Assembly: GCF_000745185.1 (NCBI RefSeq)
Contig: NZ_JQNJ01000001.1
Coordinates: forward strand, 2,317,501-2,381,500
Length of the DNA stretch: 64,000 bases
Origin: Muricauda sp. MAR_2010_75
Lineage (GTDB): Bacteria > Bacteroidota > Bacteroidia > Flavobacteriales > Flavobacteriaceae
Direction: 5' to 3'
Program-made: the position numbers and the translations under genes
In this document: positions 36,588 to 46,518 of the stretch, piece by piece
Layout of the letters: the number at the start of each line of letters is the position of its first letter
Numbering within the stretch: the stretch's first letter is position 1
The notes under the pieces: generated by a model
What the model was told of the DNA's origin: nothing
What the model saw: the letters and a program-made list of their open reading frames with translations, nothing else
The model's database searches: none

Positions 36588-39205
36588 GAGGTCGCTTTTT
36601 TCTTTTTGCTCAGCAAACGTTTGATTTCATTGAGCTTCATCAAAGCCTCCACCGGAGTAAGGGTGTCGATGTCCAAATGCAAGATTTCTTCCTTGATTTC
36701 TTCTAGTAATGGGTCATCCAGATTAAAGAAGCTGAGCTGCATCTCGTTTTGTGAGGATTGCAATTTGCCTGTCATCTCTTCGCTTGAATGCGACTTTTCC
36801 AGCTTTTTAAGGATTTTGTTTGCCTTTTGGATGACCTGTTGGGGCATTCCCGCCATTTTTGCCACATGGATTCCAAAACTATGCTCACTACCACCGGGCA
36901 CAAGTTTCCTTAGGAAAAGCACGTTATCTTCCAATTCCTTCACCGAAACATTGTAGTTTTTAATCCGCGGAAAGGTCGTGGTCATTTCATTGAGCTCATG
37001 GTAATGCGTGGCAAAAAGGGTTTTGGCCCTTGCTGGATGCTCATGCAGGTATTCCGAAATGGCCCACGCAATGGAAATCCCATCATAGGTACTGGTTCCA
37101 CGACCAATTTCATCCAATAATACCAAACTACGTTCAGAAAGGTTGTTGAGAATGGAGGCCGTTTCGTTCATTTCCACCATAAACGTGGATTCCCCCATAG
37201 AAATATTGTCGCTGGCTCCAACCCGGGTAAAAATCTTGTCCACCACTCCAATTTTGGCTTCCGATGCAGGCACCAAACTGCCCATCTGGGCCAAGAGTAC
37301 AATGAGGGCGGTTTGCCGCAACAAAGCCGATTTACCACTCATATTCGGCCCTGTGATCATGATAATCTGCTGTTCCTCCCGATTCAGAAGTACGTCATTG
37401 GTCACATAACTATCGCCCAGGGACAATTGCTTTTCAATCACCGGATGCCGTCCCTCCTTGATGTCCAATTGGGTGGATTCCTCCATTAGAGGTTCCACGT
37501 AGTGGTTTTCTTTAGCAAGTTGGGCAAATCCGCAGAGGCAGTCCAATTGAGCAATGAGATAGGCATTTTGTTGTACAGGAGCAATGTATTCCTGCATCCA
37601 GACCAACAACTGCTCAAACAATTGCTGTTCCAGCAGGTGAATGCGTTCTTCTGCCCCTAAGATTTTAGCTTCGTATTCCTTAAGCTCTTCGGTAATATAG
37701 CGTTCCGCATTGACGAGGGTCTGCTTGCGAATCCAAGTGTCGGGAACTTTGTCTTTATGGGTGTTGCGCACCTCAATATAATAGCCGAACACATTGTTGG
37801 AGGCAATTTTGAGCGAGGTGATACCCGTAATTTCAGTTTCGCGCTCCAGCATTTTATCGAGATAATCCTTCCCGGAAAAGGCGAGGTTTCGGAGTTCGTC
37901 CAATTCCTCCGAGTAGCCCTCAGCAATGGTGTTGCCTTTGGCAAGGTTGACCGGAGCTTCTTCGTTTAGTGTTTCCTTGATTTTGTTTCGAAGCGCATCG
38001 CAGGCATCCAATCGCTCACCGATGGATTGCAACGAAGCATTGGAACTTTCTTGCGCCAATTGCTTAATGGGAATTATCGCTTCCAGTGAATTTTTCAGTT
38101 GGATGACTTCCTTCGGGTTGATTTTACCCGTGGCCAGTTTGGAGATAAGTCGCTCCAGGTCGCCCATCTGTTTGATCCAGTGTTGGGTCTTTTCCAATTG
38201 CTCGGTTGCATCCTTCAAATAAGAAACCACCTGATGGCGTTGCTGGATTTTTTCGATATTTTTCAACGGAAGCGCCAGCCATCGTTTCAACAACCGCCCG
38301 CCCATGGGGGACAGGGTTTTATCAATAATGTCTAGCAGGGTCACTGCATTTTGATGGGGCGAATGGTACAGTTCCAGATTTCGGATGGTAAATCGGTCCA
38401 TCCACACATATTCCTCTTCGGCAATGCGTTGGATTTTGTTGATATGCTGCAACCGGCTGTGTTGTGTTTCCGACAGATAATGCAGTACCGCTCCTGAAGC
38501 GACAATGCCATGCGCTAAATGTTCTATCCCAAACCCTTTTAGGGTTTTGGTGCCAAAATGACTGTTCAAGCTTTCATCGGCATAGTCCTCCTGAAAAATC
38601 CAATCCTCTAAAAAGAAGCTATGGAATTGGTTGCCAAAAAGCTCAGTAAATTCTTTTTTATGACTTTTTGAAACCAAGACTTCATTCGGTCCAAAATTTT
38701 GGAGCAGCTTGTCCATTTGCTCCGAAGAACCTTCCGAAGTCAAAAATTCACCTGTGGAAATATCCAAGAAGGAAATCCCCAGTTTATTTCGTCCAAAATG
38801 GACAGCACACAAAAAGTTATTGCTCTTGGCGGAAAGGATGTCATCATTAAGGGCTACACCAGGTGTTACGAGTTCCGTTACGCCTCGCTTTACAATACTT
38901 TTGGTCTGTTTGGGGTCCTCCAATTGATCGCAAATGGCTACCCGCTGACCAGCCTTCACCAATTTGGGCAGGTAAGTGTTGAGGGAGTGATGCGGGAATC
39001 CCGCCAGTTCGGTCTTATCGCCCCCATTATTTCGGTGGGTAAGGATGATGCCCAAAATCTTGGCGGCCTTCACGGCATCGTCCCCAAAAGTTTCATAAAA
39101 ATCCCCAACACGGAACAACAACAAGGCATCAGGATGTTTGGTCTTGATGGCATTGTACTGTTGCATCAACGGGGTTACTTTCTTTGTTTTTTTATTGGCT
39201 GCCAA
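36584..39205 (-). CDS. mutS: DNA mismatch repair protein MutS
   Basis: An 873-residue mismatch-recognition ATPase. Domain I carries the mismatch-stacking motif DFYETF (Phe36-Glu38). The Walker A motif GPNMSGKS is at 619-626, and Walker B with the signature [16 protein letters not shown] follows. Length and motif order are typical of MutS1. No mutL is nearby. The gene converges with the TonB receptor (overlapping stops) and is divergent from the SpoU methyltransferase gene. Confidence 0.98.
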   Translation of the reverse strand: MAANKKTKKVTPLMQQYNAIKTKHPDALLLFRVGDFYETFGDDAVKAAKILGIILTHRNNGGDKTELAGFPHHSLNTYLPKLVKAGQRVAICDQLEDPKQTKSIVKRGVTELVTPGVALNDDILSAKSNNFLCAVHFGRNKLGISFLDISTGEFLTSEGSSEQMDKLLQNFGPNEVLVSKSHKKEFTELFGNQFHSFFLEDWIFQEDYADESLNSHFGTKTLKGFGIEHLAHGIVASGAVLHYLSETQHSRLQHINKIQRIAEEEYVWMDRFTIRNLELYHSPHQNAVTLLDIIDKTLSPMGGRLLKRWLALPLKNIEKIQQRHQVVSYLKDATEQLEKTQHWIKQMGDLERLISKLATGKINPKEVIQLKNSLEAIIPIKQLAQESSNASLQSIGERLDACDALRNKIKETLNEEAPVNLAKGNTIAEGYSEELDELRNLAFSGKDYLDKMLERETEITGITSLKIASNNVFGYYIEVRNTHKDKVPDTWIRKQTLVNAERYITEELKEYEAKILGAEERIHLLEQQLFEQLLVWMQEYIAPVQQNAYLIAQLDCLCGFAQLAKENHYVEPLMEESTQLDIKEGRHPVIEKQLSLGDSYVTNDVLLNREEQQIIMITGPNMSGKSALLRQTALIVLLAQMGSLVPASEAKIGVVDKIFTRVGASDNISMGESTFMVEMNETASILNNLSERSLVLLDEIGRGTSTYDGISIAWAISEYLHEHPARAKTLFATHYHELNEMTTTFPRIKNYNVSVKELEDNVLFLRKLVPGGSEHSFGIHVAKMAGMPQQVIQKANKILKKLEKSHSSEEMTGKLQSSQNEMQLSFFNLDDPLLEEIKEEILHLDIDTLTPVEALMKLNEIKRLLSKKKKATS

Positions 39206-39221
39206 AGCGATTTTATTCTTT

Positions 39222-39229
39222 TACTTTTG
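39222..39229 (+). promoter_or_regulatory. Candidate -7 element of the SpoU methyltransferase gene
   Basis: TACTTTTG is a perfect -7 match; a TTG at 39195-39197 stands 24 bases upstream, slightly more than usual. The region overlaps the start of divergent mutS. Confidence 0.45.
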
Positions 39230-39302
39230 TCCCAAAATGGGAGGAAGACGAATATATCGTTTTCCCCATACACGCAGAACGATTGTTGATATTTTAGGCC
39301 CA

Positions 39303-39854
39303 ATGGTTAAAAAAATGAACCGGAAACTGGAAAATAGCGAATTGGAGCGCTTGGATGTGGAGGCATTCAAGCAAACGGATAAATCGCCCATTATTATCGT
39401 TTTGGACAACATCCGAAGCTTGAACAATATTGGTTCCGTGTTTCGCACAGCTGATGCCTTTCTGATCCAAAAAATCTATCTCTGCGGCATTGCGGCCACA
39501 CCACCGCACAAAGACATCCGGAAAACGGCTTTGGGTGCTACGGAAAGTGTGGAATGGGAATACCGAAAGGATACTTTGGAACTTGTTGGGGAACTAAAAC
39601 AACGTGGTATTCGAACCGTGGCAGTGGAACAGGCCGAAAACGCCATCATGCTCAATGATTTTACGGTTGATACCAAAGAGACCATCGCCTTGATTTTTGG
39701 AAATGAGGTAAAAGGCGTTTCCCAAGAAGTGGTCACTGCCAGTGACGTGGTTGTGGAGATTCCCCAGTTTGGAACTAAACATTCGTTGAATATCTCGGTA
39801 AGTGCGGGTGTAGTGGTTTGGGACATCTGGACCAAATGCAACCCCAAAAAGTAA
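39303..39854 (+). CDS. TrmH/SpoU family RNA 2'-O-methyltransferase
   Basis: About 183 residues with the three SPOUT motifs: DNIRSLNNIGSVFRTADAF (motif 1), LIFGNEVKGVSQEVV (motif 2) and EIPQFGTKHSLNISVSAGVVVWD (motif 3). These form the trefoil-knot SAM site. It methylates a ribose in tRNA or rRNA; the exact target is not readable from sequence. The frame is open further upstream, through mutS, but the family begins near MNRKLENSEL, so I chose the ATG at 39303; 39315 is an alternative. Confidence 0.9.
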   Translation: MVKKMNRKLENSELERLDVEAFKQTDKSPIIIVLDNIRSLNNIGSVFRTADAFLIQKIYLCGIAATPPHKDIRKTALGATESVEWEYRKDTLELVGELKQRGIRTVAVEQAENAIMLNDFTVDTKETIALIFGNEVKGVSQEVVTASDVVVEIPQFGTKHSLNISVSAGVVVWDIWTKCNPKK

Positions 39855-39878
39855 AAAAAGCCCTGTAAAAACAGGGCT
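39853..39878 (-). terminator. Terminator of the folK-dNK gene
   Basis: On the minus strand AGCCCTG pairs with CAGGGCT around a six-base loop and is followed by a T run (A run at 39853-39859). The plus-strand side lacks a T run, so it mainly serves the folK-dNK transcript, ending against the SpoU stop. Confidence 0.82.
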
Positions 39879-39970
39879 GGATATATAGTTTGAGTTAGTT
39901 AGTTCCTCGATTAGAGGGCTCTAATAAAATAAAACCATTCGTTATATCCAAACATTTTGTGAAAATTCTC

Positions 39971-41116
39971 TTAAAAATCAGCCAAAATAATAGTGTCTTC
40001 CAACTGCTCTAAAATGGTTTCATAATCTTTGGGATTGTTTACAAAATCTAACTCGCTCATATCCAAAATTATACTGTTTTGTTCGGGATGATCCTTGATA
40101 AAATCCAGATAACCACGGTTAATTTTCTCCAAATATTCAGGTGGAATCTTTTGTTCGTAATCCCTTCCCCGTTTCTTGATATTTAGCAGCAACCGCTCTG
40201 TATTTTGATAGAGATAGAGGTAAATCTCAGGTTTTTTTACCTCTTTGTACATGAAATTGAAAACCTTTCGGTACAAATTAAACTCATCGTTCTGTAAGGT
40301 GATCTTCGCAAAAATGAGCGATTTAAAAATGTCGTAATCACTCACCATAAAGTTTTTGAACAGGTCAAACTGTGAGGTGTCATCTGTAAACTGCTGGTAG
40401 CGATCCGCTAAAAAGGACATTTCCAACGGAAAGGCATAGCGGGACTGATCTTCATAAAATTTGGGTAGAAAAGGGTTGTCTGCAAAGCGTTCCAATACCA
40501 ATTTGGCATTAAAATCCTCAGCAATCATTTTGGACAGGGTGGTCTTCCCAGCGCCAATGTTACCCTCAATGGCAATGAACTGTAATTTGGAAAAAAGCTC
40601 GGCCCGGTTTCGGAACAGTTTGTATTTGGTCTTTTCCATTTTACTACGATCCTTGCATTCCTGCAATAGATTTCGAATGTCCTTCTGCAGCACAGGGTGA
40701 TAAAATTGTGGAGCAATATTGGCCAGGGGTTTCAGTACAAAGTTCCGGTGCTGCATTTGCGGGTGGGGAATCTTCAGGTGGGAGAGGTCTATGACTTCCT
40801 TCCCATAGAAAATGATGTCTATGTCCAAGGTACGGGATTTAAAGCCTTCGCCCCCGGAACGATCTCTACCAAAATGCCTTTCAATCTCCAAAATCGCCTC
40901 CAATAAATCTGTTGGGGAGAGTTTGGTCAAGGTAGCCAAGCAAATGTTGAGAAAATCATCTCCCTCAAACCCCACTGCAGGATTTTCATATACATTGGAT
41001 ACAGACAGAACCTTGCCCACCTTTTTTTCAATACGAAAAATAGCCTTTTGGAGTGTGGCATGCCGATTTCCCAAATTGCTGCCCAGGGAAAGATATACAT
41101 GTTGAGATTGGCCCAT
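39971..41116 (-). CDS. folK: Fusion of HPPK (FolK) and deoxynucleoside kinase
   Basis: A 381-residue bifunctional protein. Residues 1 to about 155 are 6-hydroxymethyl-7,8-dihydropterin pyrophosphokinase of folate synthesis (LSLGSNLGNR at 9-18; signature with Arg95, Asp98, Asp100 in SRTLDIDII). Residues about 175-381 are a deoxynucleoside kinase (P-loop GNIGAGKT at 185-192, substrate motif ERFADNP, lid region RGRDYEQKI), which phosphorylates salvaged deoxynucleosides. Both halves keep their key residues, so both activities are expected. I chose the ATG at 41116, since the first conserved strand follows at once. Divergent from sppA. Confidence 0.92.
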   Translation of the reverse strand: MGQSQHVYLSLGSNLGNRHATLQKAIFRIEKKVGKVLSVSNVYENPAVGFEGDDFLNICLATLTKLSPTDLLEAILEIERHFGRDRSGGEGFKSRTLDIDIIFYGKEVIDLSHLKIPHPQMQHRNFVLKPLANIAPQFYHPVLQKDIRNLLQECKDRSKMEKTKYKLFRNRAELFSKLQFIAIEGNIGAGKTTLSKMIAEDFNAKLVLERFADNPFLPKFYEDQSRYAFPLEMSFLADRYQQFTDDTSQFDLFKNFMVSDYDIFKSLIFAKITLQNDEFNLYRKVFNFMYKEVKKPEIYLYLYQNTERLLLNIKKRGRDYEQKIPPEYLEKINRGYLDFIKDHPEQNSIILDMSELDFVNNPKDYETILEQLEDTIILADF

Positions 41117-41155
41117 AATGAAAAGGACAAAGTAACAAAACAATGCAACAATGGT

Positions 41156-41163
41156 TATCTTTG
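41156..41163 (+). promoter_or_regulatory. Candidate -7 element of sppA
   Basis: TATCTTTG matches the Bacteroidota -7 element 22 bases before the sppA start; no TTG is seen at the expected -33 position. Confidence 0.4.
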
Positions 41164-41185
41164 GCACGGAATAAATTTTTATTGG

Positions 41186-42946
41186 ATGAATTTTTTGAGA
41201 AACCTTTTGGCCTCCATTTTAGGAAGTTTAATGGCCTTTGGAATACTGGTGGGCATGTTCTTTATTTTCATCGCCTTGGTGAGTAATGTGGATGATGGCG
41301 TTGTGGTAAAGCGCAACTCCATCTTGGAGTTTGGTTTTATGCCTGTGGTTGTGGATTATACGGGCAAGGATGATACTGATCCGTTTTTGGGCCTTTGGAA
41401 CAATGAAATCGGTTTGGACGAAGTTGTCCACGCCATTAGGATTGCCAAAGAGGATTCCAATATTGAGGGTATTAGCCTGACCACCAATTTTTTGCAAGCG
41501 GGCATTGCACAGACACGCGAAATACGGGAGGCATTGTTGGATTTTAAATCCTCGGACAAATTTGTGTACGCCTATTCCGATTTTTATTCCCAAAAGGATT
41601 ATTACCTGGCCAGTGTGGCTGACGAAGTTTACCTAAACCCCGTTGGGGCCATGGACTTTAAAGGACTTTCCACAGAAGTACTCTATTTCAAGGATTTTCA
41701 GGAAAAAACCGGGGTGAAGATGGAGGTGATTCGCCATGGAAAATATAAAAGTGCGGTGGAACCTTTCCTTTCCAATACCATGAGTGAAGAAAATCGCTTG
41801 CAGATACAAGAATTGATATCCTCTATTTGGAACGTGATTGTTGACGATGTTTCCGCATCTCGCAACATTACACCAGATAATTTGAATGTGATTGCCGATA
41901 CCCTTGGCGGACGAACACCAAAATATGCCTTGGCATCTGGACTTGTGGATGGAAATTTACATTTTGATGAGTATGAGGACTTGCTTCGGGAAAAGGTATA
42001 TATTGATCAAAATGAAGATCTTAATTACATTAGGTTTGAGGACTATGCCCTAACCGCCAATCGCCAACGAATTCATACGGGAGTGGATAAAATTGCAGTG
42101 ATCTATGCCCAAGGTGAAATTTTTTACGGAGAAGGGGGCAAGGATTATATTGGTCAGGGGTTAATGGTGGATGCTTTGCGTAAAGCTAAGGACGATGAAA
42201 ACATAAAAGCCATTGTATTACGGGTTGATTCTCCTGGAGGGAGCGCTTTGGTTTCGGATATCATCTGGCGTGAAATGGAATTGACCAAGGAAGAAAAACC
42301 TGTGGTGGTTTCCTTTGGAAATATGGCAACATCAGGGGGATATTACATTGGTGTTGGGGGAGATAAAATTTTTGCCGAGCCTACCACAATTACCGGGTCT
42401 ATTGGTGTTTTTGGAACGATTCCCAATGTAAATGAATTGGCAGGGAACATCGGTATCAATGCGGAACAAGTGGGTACCAATAAGAACTCGGTGGATTACT
42501 CGCTGTTTGAGCCTATGAGCGATACCTTTAGGAACACTATTGAGGAAGGTATTGAAGAAGCCTACCAGACCTTTTTGGAACGTGTGGCCGCTGGGCGAAA
42601 CATGAGCGTGGACCAAGTGGATGTCCTTGCCCAAGGAAGGGTATGGAGTGGAGTGGATGCCCAAGCCAATGGCTTGGTGGACGAGTTGGGCAACTTGGAC
42701 GATGCCATAAACGCAGCCGCTGAAATGGCCGGATTGGACGGGTATAGCATCCGGAAATACCCCAAGTACAAGTCAGATTTTGAACGGTTTATGGAAGATT
42801 TGGGTGGTGTAAAATCCAAAATAGGAGAGGAGGCCATTAAGGAACAAATAGGAGCTGAGGCCTATCAGTTGTTCTCCGAGTTCAAACAGTTGTCCAAACA
42901 AAAAGGAATACAGGCCAAGATGCCCTTTAGGCTAAACATTAAATAA
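41186..42946 (+). CDS. sppA: Signal peptide peptidase SppA, long (67K) type
   Basis: A 586-residue membrane-anchored serine protease with two tandem Clp-like domains. One N-terminal helix (about 8-30) anchors it to the inner membrane. The Lys/Ser dyad of the family is visible: the HGKYKSAVEPF block (residues 184-194) supplies the lysine, and Ser383 lies in NMATSGGYYIG. It cleaves left-over signal peptides in the membrane. I used the ATG at 41186, directly before the anchor helix. The queuosine-precursor transporter gene starts two bases after the stop, so they form an operon. Confidence 0.95.
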   Translation: MNFLRNLLASILGSLMAFGILVGMFFIFIALVSNVDDGVVVKRNSILEFGFMPVVVDYTGKDDTDPFLGLWNNEIGLDEVVHAIRIAKEDSNIEGISLTTNFLQAGIAQTREIREALLDFKSSDKFVYAYSDFYSQKDYYLASVADEVYLNPVGAMDFKGLSTEVLYFKDFQEKTGVKMEVIRHGKYKSAVEPFLSNTMSEENRLQIQELISSIWNVIVDDVSASRNITPDNLNVIADTLGGRTPKYALASGLVDGNLHFDEYEDLLREKVYIDQNEDLNYIRFEDYALTANRQRIHTGVDKIAVIYAQGEIFYGEGGKDYIGQGLMVDALRKAKDDENIKAIVLRVDSPGGSALVSDIIWREMELTKEEKPVVVSFGNMATSGGYYIGVGGDKIFAEPTTITGSIGVFGTIPNVNELAGNIGINAEQVGTNKNSVDYSLFEPMSDTFRNTIEEGIEEAYQTFLERVAAGRNMSVDQVDVLAQGRVWSGVDAQANGLVDELGNLDDAINAAAEMAGLDGYSIRKYPKYKSDFERFMEDLGGVKSKIGEEAIKEQIGAEAYQLFSEFKQLSKQKGIQAKMPFRLNIK

Positions 42947-42948
42947 GG

Positions 42949-43656
42949 ATGACGCAAAACGACAGAAAAAAAGCGTTTTCCATTTATCTGTACATGGGTG
43001 CGCTGTTCATCACCTCCTTGGTAGTATCTAATCTCATTTTCCAAAAATTCTTTTATTGGAACCCTTTTGGGGATACCACGGTTTTTGGGGCACCCCTTTT
43101 TGAACTTTCCGTGGGGATTTTGCCCTATCCCATCACCTTTTTGATCACGGATCTTATTTCAGAAATCTTTGGAAAGAAAAAGGCCAATCAAGTCGTTACC
43201 GCAGGTATTTTTGCCTCATTTTTCTCTATGGGCATTATTCTTTTGGCCAATTACTCACCAGCAATTGCCTCATCACCCGTGGATGATATCACCTTTACCA
43301 AGGTATTTGGACTGTCACCGTTGGGCGTACTGGCTTCCATGCTGGCGTATTTGGCCGCACAGTATATCGATATTTCCATCTATCACTTTTGGAAGCGGGT
43401 CACCAAGGGGAAAATGCTATGGCTCCGTAACAACTTTTCCACTTTTTCCTCACAATTTGTGGACACCCTTACCGTAGTAAGTCTATTATGTATATTTGGA
43501 GTATTACCCTGGGATAAATTCTACGGATTGGTCATCAGTGGTTTTATTTTTAAGATAATTATTGCGCTTCTCGACACCCCATTACTCTATCTTTTCGTAT
43601 ATCTAATACGTAGAAGATTTAACTTAAAAATAGGGGAAGAAATAGCTTTGGATTGA
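42949..43656 (+). CDS. Queuosine precursor transporter (YhhQ/QPTR family)
   Basis: A 235-residue inner-membrane protein with six or seven hydrophobic helices. The family block FLITDLISEIFGKKKANQVV, and later AQYIDISIYHFWKR and NNFSTFSSQFVDTL, are typical of the VUT/YhhQ family, which imports preQ0/preQ1-type queuosine precursors. No queuosine synthesis genes are nearby. It is translated just after sppA. Confidence 0.92.
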   Translation: MTQNDRKKAFSIYLYMGALFITSLVVSNLIFQKFFYWNPFGDTTVFGAPLFELSVGILPYPITFLITDLISEIFGKKKANQVVTAGIFASFFSMGIILLANYSPAIASSPVDDITFTKVFGLSPLGVLASMLAYLAAQYIDISIYHFWKRVTKGKMLWLRNNFSTFSSQFVDTLTVVSLLCIFGVLPWDKFYGLVISGFIFKIIIALLDTPLLYLFVYLIRRRFNLKIGEEIALD

Positions 43657-43692
43657 CAACTTCTCCTTTAATTTGTTGTAAAACATCTATTT

Positions 43693-46377
43693 ATGAAGAA
43701 AAAAGTCCTAAAGATTACTGGAATAACCCTACTTGTACTTATTGCCCTAATTGTTGCGATTCCTTTGTTTCTTCAAGGTAAGATTGAAGAAATCATTAAG
43801 AACAAGGTGAACAACAGCATCAATGCCACATTGGATTTTGAGGATGCCAACCTGAGCTTGCTCAAAAGTTTCCCGAATGCCAATGTGGAACTTACGAACC
43901 TATCCTTGGTAAATAAAGCTCCTTTTGAGGGAGATACCTTGTTCTCGTCCTCGAATATTGAGCTTGCGATGTCTATCAAAGAGCTTTTTAAATCAGCCGA
44001 TGAGCCTATTGTGATTCAAAAGTTGAACATTGACCGTGCAAAACTGCACATTTTGGTGGATGAAAACGAAAATGCCAATTACGATATCGCTAAAGCGGAT
44101 GATGTTGCTACTACGCCTGAAACCACAGAAGAGTCCAGCGACAATTTTACCCTGAACATGGATTCCTATGCCATTACCAATTCAGAAATTATCTACGATG
44201 ATCGATCTAGCAAGATGCGCTTTTCACTTGACGAAATGAACCATTCCGGAACGGGAGATCTTTCTTTGGAGCAATCGGAATTAAAGACATTGACCGATGC
44301 GTTGGTTTCCTTTGAGATGGACAGTACCAAGTATTTGAACAACAATAAGATTTCCTTGGATGCACTCATCGGCATCGACCTGAAAGAGAATAAATACACT
44401 TTTTTAGAGAACAAAGCCCTGATCAACCAATTACCTTTGGTATTTGATGGATTTGTGAAGGTCAACGAGGACAATCAAGAAGTGGACATCACTTTTAAAA
44501 CACCGTCCTCAGATTTCAAGAACTTTTTGGCGGTGATTCCCGAAGCCTATTCCAAAAATATTGAAACGGTGCAGACCACAGGTAATTTTGAGGTCAGTGG
44601 TGCGTTTAAAGGAATTGTGGATGATGAACACATTCCAGCCTTTCATATTGCTATCAACTCAGAAAATGCTTCTTTCAAGTATCCGGATCTGCCCAAATCG
44701 GTGCAAAATGTGTACATCGACACCGAAATCAACAATACTACCGGAATCACGGAAGATACTTTTGTGGACATCAAACGACTTTCGTTTACCATTGATCAGG
44801 ATAAATTCAACCTTACCTCCAGAATTCGGGATTTAATGGGCAACACCAAGGTAGATGCGGATATGGATGGACGTATCAATCTGGCCAACATATCAAAAGC
44901 GTATCCGGTGCCAGATGATTACAATCTTAAAGGAATTTTGAATGCTGATATCACCACTTCCTTTGACATGGAATCCTTGGAGAAAAAACAGTATCAGAAA
45001 ACCAAAACCACGGGTAAGGCATCTGTTTCTGGTTTTGAATATGCTTCGGAGGAGATGAAGAATCCAGTGGCCATCAATACGGCGGCGGTCTCTTTTAATC
45101 CCAACACGGTTACCCTGGATTCCTTTAAAGGAAAAACAGGAAATACAGACTTCGATGCTAAAGGAACCCTCACCAATTTACTCGGATTCATGTTCAACAA
45201 TGAAAATGTGGAAGGGAACTTTTCATTGACCTCCAACACTTTTGCATTGAACGATTTTATGATGGAAGAGACTGCTGAAGCAGAAAATGGAGAGGCCCAA
45301 ACCTCAGGAGGGGAGGAACGCATCAAGATTCCGTCCTTTTTGGATTGCACCATTGAGGCCGCCGCCGGCACGGTGTTGTATGATAATTTAACCTTAAAAA
45401 ACGTAAAAGGCACCTTGACCATCAAAGATGAAACGGCCACGGTGAAAAACTTGACTTCGGACCTTTTCGGGGGAACTTTGGGACTAACGGGTTCGGTTTC
45501 CACGAAAGGGGCAGCCTCTACTTTTGATATGGATCTGGGCATGAGCAATTTTGGAATCAGTGAATCCTTTGCCGCTTTGGAAATGTTCCAAGCCTTGGCT
45601 CCGTTGGCCAATGCGCTGCAGGGAAAATTGAATTCCACCGTAAAGATTTCTGGGAATTTGAAGGATGATTTTACACCGAATCTGACCACAATTTCGGGAA
45701 ATCTCTTAGCCGAACTGCTCTCTACCAAGGTGACCACAGAAAAAGCACCTTTACTTTCCGCATTGGATAGCAAGCTGAACTTTTTGGACACCAAGGACAT
45801 CAATTTGAATGATTTGAAAACAGCATTGAGTTTTGATAATGGTAAGGTAAGTGTGAAACCATTTACCGTAAAGTATAAGGACATCGCCATTAATGTGGAT
45901 GGCAGCCACACTTTTGACAAGCAAATGCAGTACAAGGCTACCTTGGACGTCCCAGCCAAATACCTTGGTGCTGAGGTGAACAAGCTTATCGCTCAAATGA
46001 ATGATGACAGTCTTAAGGACCTTACCATTCCCGTAACTGCAAACATTGGGGGGAATTACACCAATCCTACCGTGACCACGGATTTGACTTCTGGGGTGAA
46101 AACCTTAACGACCCAGTTGGTGGAAATCCAAAAACAAAAATTGGTGAACCAAGGTAAGGACAAAGCCAAGGATTTGTTGTCCGATGTGTTTAAAAAGGAT
46201 GAAAAAGATTCCACCTCCACCAAGTCCGATGGGGTGAAGGAAGCTATCGGTGGTTTGCTGGGAGGAAATAAAGAGAAAGACACTACTGCGACCAAAACCG
46301 AAGAAGAGCCTGTGAAAAGTGCTGCTAAGAAAATTCTGGGTGGTTTATTGGGCAAGAAAAAAGATACGGTGAACTAA
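43693..46377 (+). CDS. AsmA-like envelope protein
   Basis: An 894-residue protein with one N-terminal transmembrane helix (about residues 8-28) and a long periplasmic part with an AsmA N-terminal domain (about 1-150: ATLDFEDANLSLLKSFPNANVELTNLSL) and an AsmA-like C-terminal domain (about 600-780). AsmA/TamB relatives form long hydrophobic grooves thought to move lipids between membranes. The C-terminal 100 residues are charged and repetitive (SDVFKKDEKDS, GGLLGGNKEKD, GGLLGKKKD). It stands alone and converges on the MITE-like element and the DUF6090 gene. Confidence 0.85.
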   Translation: MKKKVLKITGITLLVLIALIVAIPLFLQGKIEEIIKNKVNNSINATLDFEDANLSLLKSFPNANVELTNLSLVNKAPFEGDTLFSSSNIELAMSIKELFKSADEPIVIQKLNIDRAKLHILVDENENANYDIAKADDVATTPETTEESSDNFTLNMDSYAITNSEIIYDDRSSKMRFSLDEMNHSGTGDLSLEQSELKTLTDALVSFEMDSTKYLNNNKISLDALIGIDLKENKYTFLENKALINQLPLVFDGFVKVNEDNQEVDITFKTPSSDFKNFLAVIPEAYSKNIETVQTTGNFEVSGAFKGIVDDEHIPAFHIAINSENASFKYPDLPKSVQNVYIDTEINNTTGITEDTFVDIKRLSFTIDQDKFNLTSRIRDLMGNTKVDADMDGRINLANISKAYPVPDDYNLKGILNADITTSFDMESLEKKQYQKTKTTGKASVSGFEYASEEMKNPVAINTAAVSFNPNTVTLDSFKGKTGNTDFDAKGTLTNLLGFMFNNENVEGNFSLTSNTFALNDFMMEETAEAENGEAQTSGGEERIKIPSFLDCTIEAAAGTVLYDNLTLKNVKGTLTIKDETATVKNLTSDLFGGTLGLTGSVSTKGAASTFDMDLGMSNFGISESFAALEMFQALAPLANALQGKLNSTVKISGNLKDDFTPNLTTISGNLLAELLSTKVTTEKAPLLSALDSKLNFLDTKDINLNDLKTALSFDNGKVSVKPFTVKYKDIAINVDGSHTFDKQMQYKATLDVPAKYLGAEVNKLIAQMNDDSLKDLTIPVTANIGGNYTNPTVTTDLTSGVKTLTTQLVEIQKQKLVNQGKDKAKDLLSDVFKKDEKDSTSTKSDGVKEAIGGLLGGNKEKDTTATKTEEEPVKSAAKKILGGLLGKKKDTVN

Positions 46378-46383
46378 AAAATT

Positions 46384-46515
46384 AGAGGTTGTCTGAAAAG
46401 ATGGTTTTCGTCAACCTGAACTTGTTTCAGGTTCACATAAACTTTTGATTTAAGTGCTATGAGATTCTGAAATGAATTCAGAATGACATGTTTCTGTACT
46501 TTTCAGATAGCCTCT
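46384..46515. mobile_element. Small palindromic MITE/REP-like element
   Basis: A 132-base non-coding element bounded by 17-base terminal inverted repeats, AGAGGTTGTCTGAAAAG (left) and the reverse complement of AGAGGCTATCTGAAAAG (right), with two mismatches. Inside are two perfect 8-base-pair hairpins with 5-base loops: AACCTGAA/TTCAGGTT (46413-46433) and ATTCTGAA/TTCAGAAT (46464-46484). It encodes no protein. T runs outside both ends mean it could also terminate the convergent asmA-like and DUF6090 transcripts. Confidence 0.65.
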
Positions 46516-46518
46516 TTT

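Noticed and set aside
39138..39302. A longer N-terminus for the SpoU methyltransferase
   Set aside because: The extension is hydrophobic read-through antisense to the mutS start and is not part of the family.
43643..43650. TAGCTTTG, a -7 match before the AsmA-like gene
   Set aside because: It lies inside the end of the queuosine transporter gene with no TTG at -33, so chance is likely.
44994..45983. A 329-codon minus-strand open frame
   Set aside because: It lies entirely inside the AsmA-like gene, is antisense to it, and has a low-complexity Ser/Lys/Val composition typical of shadow frames.
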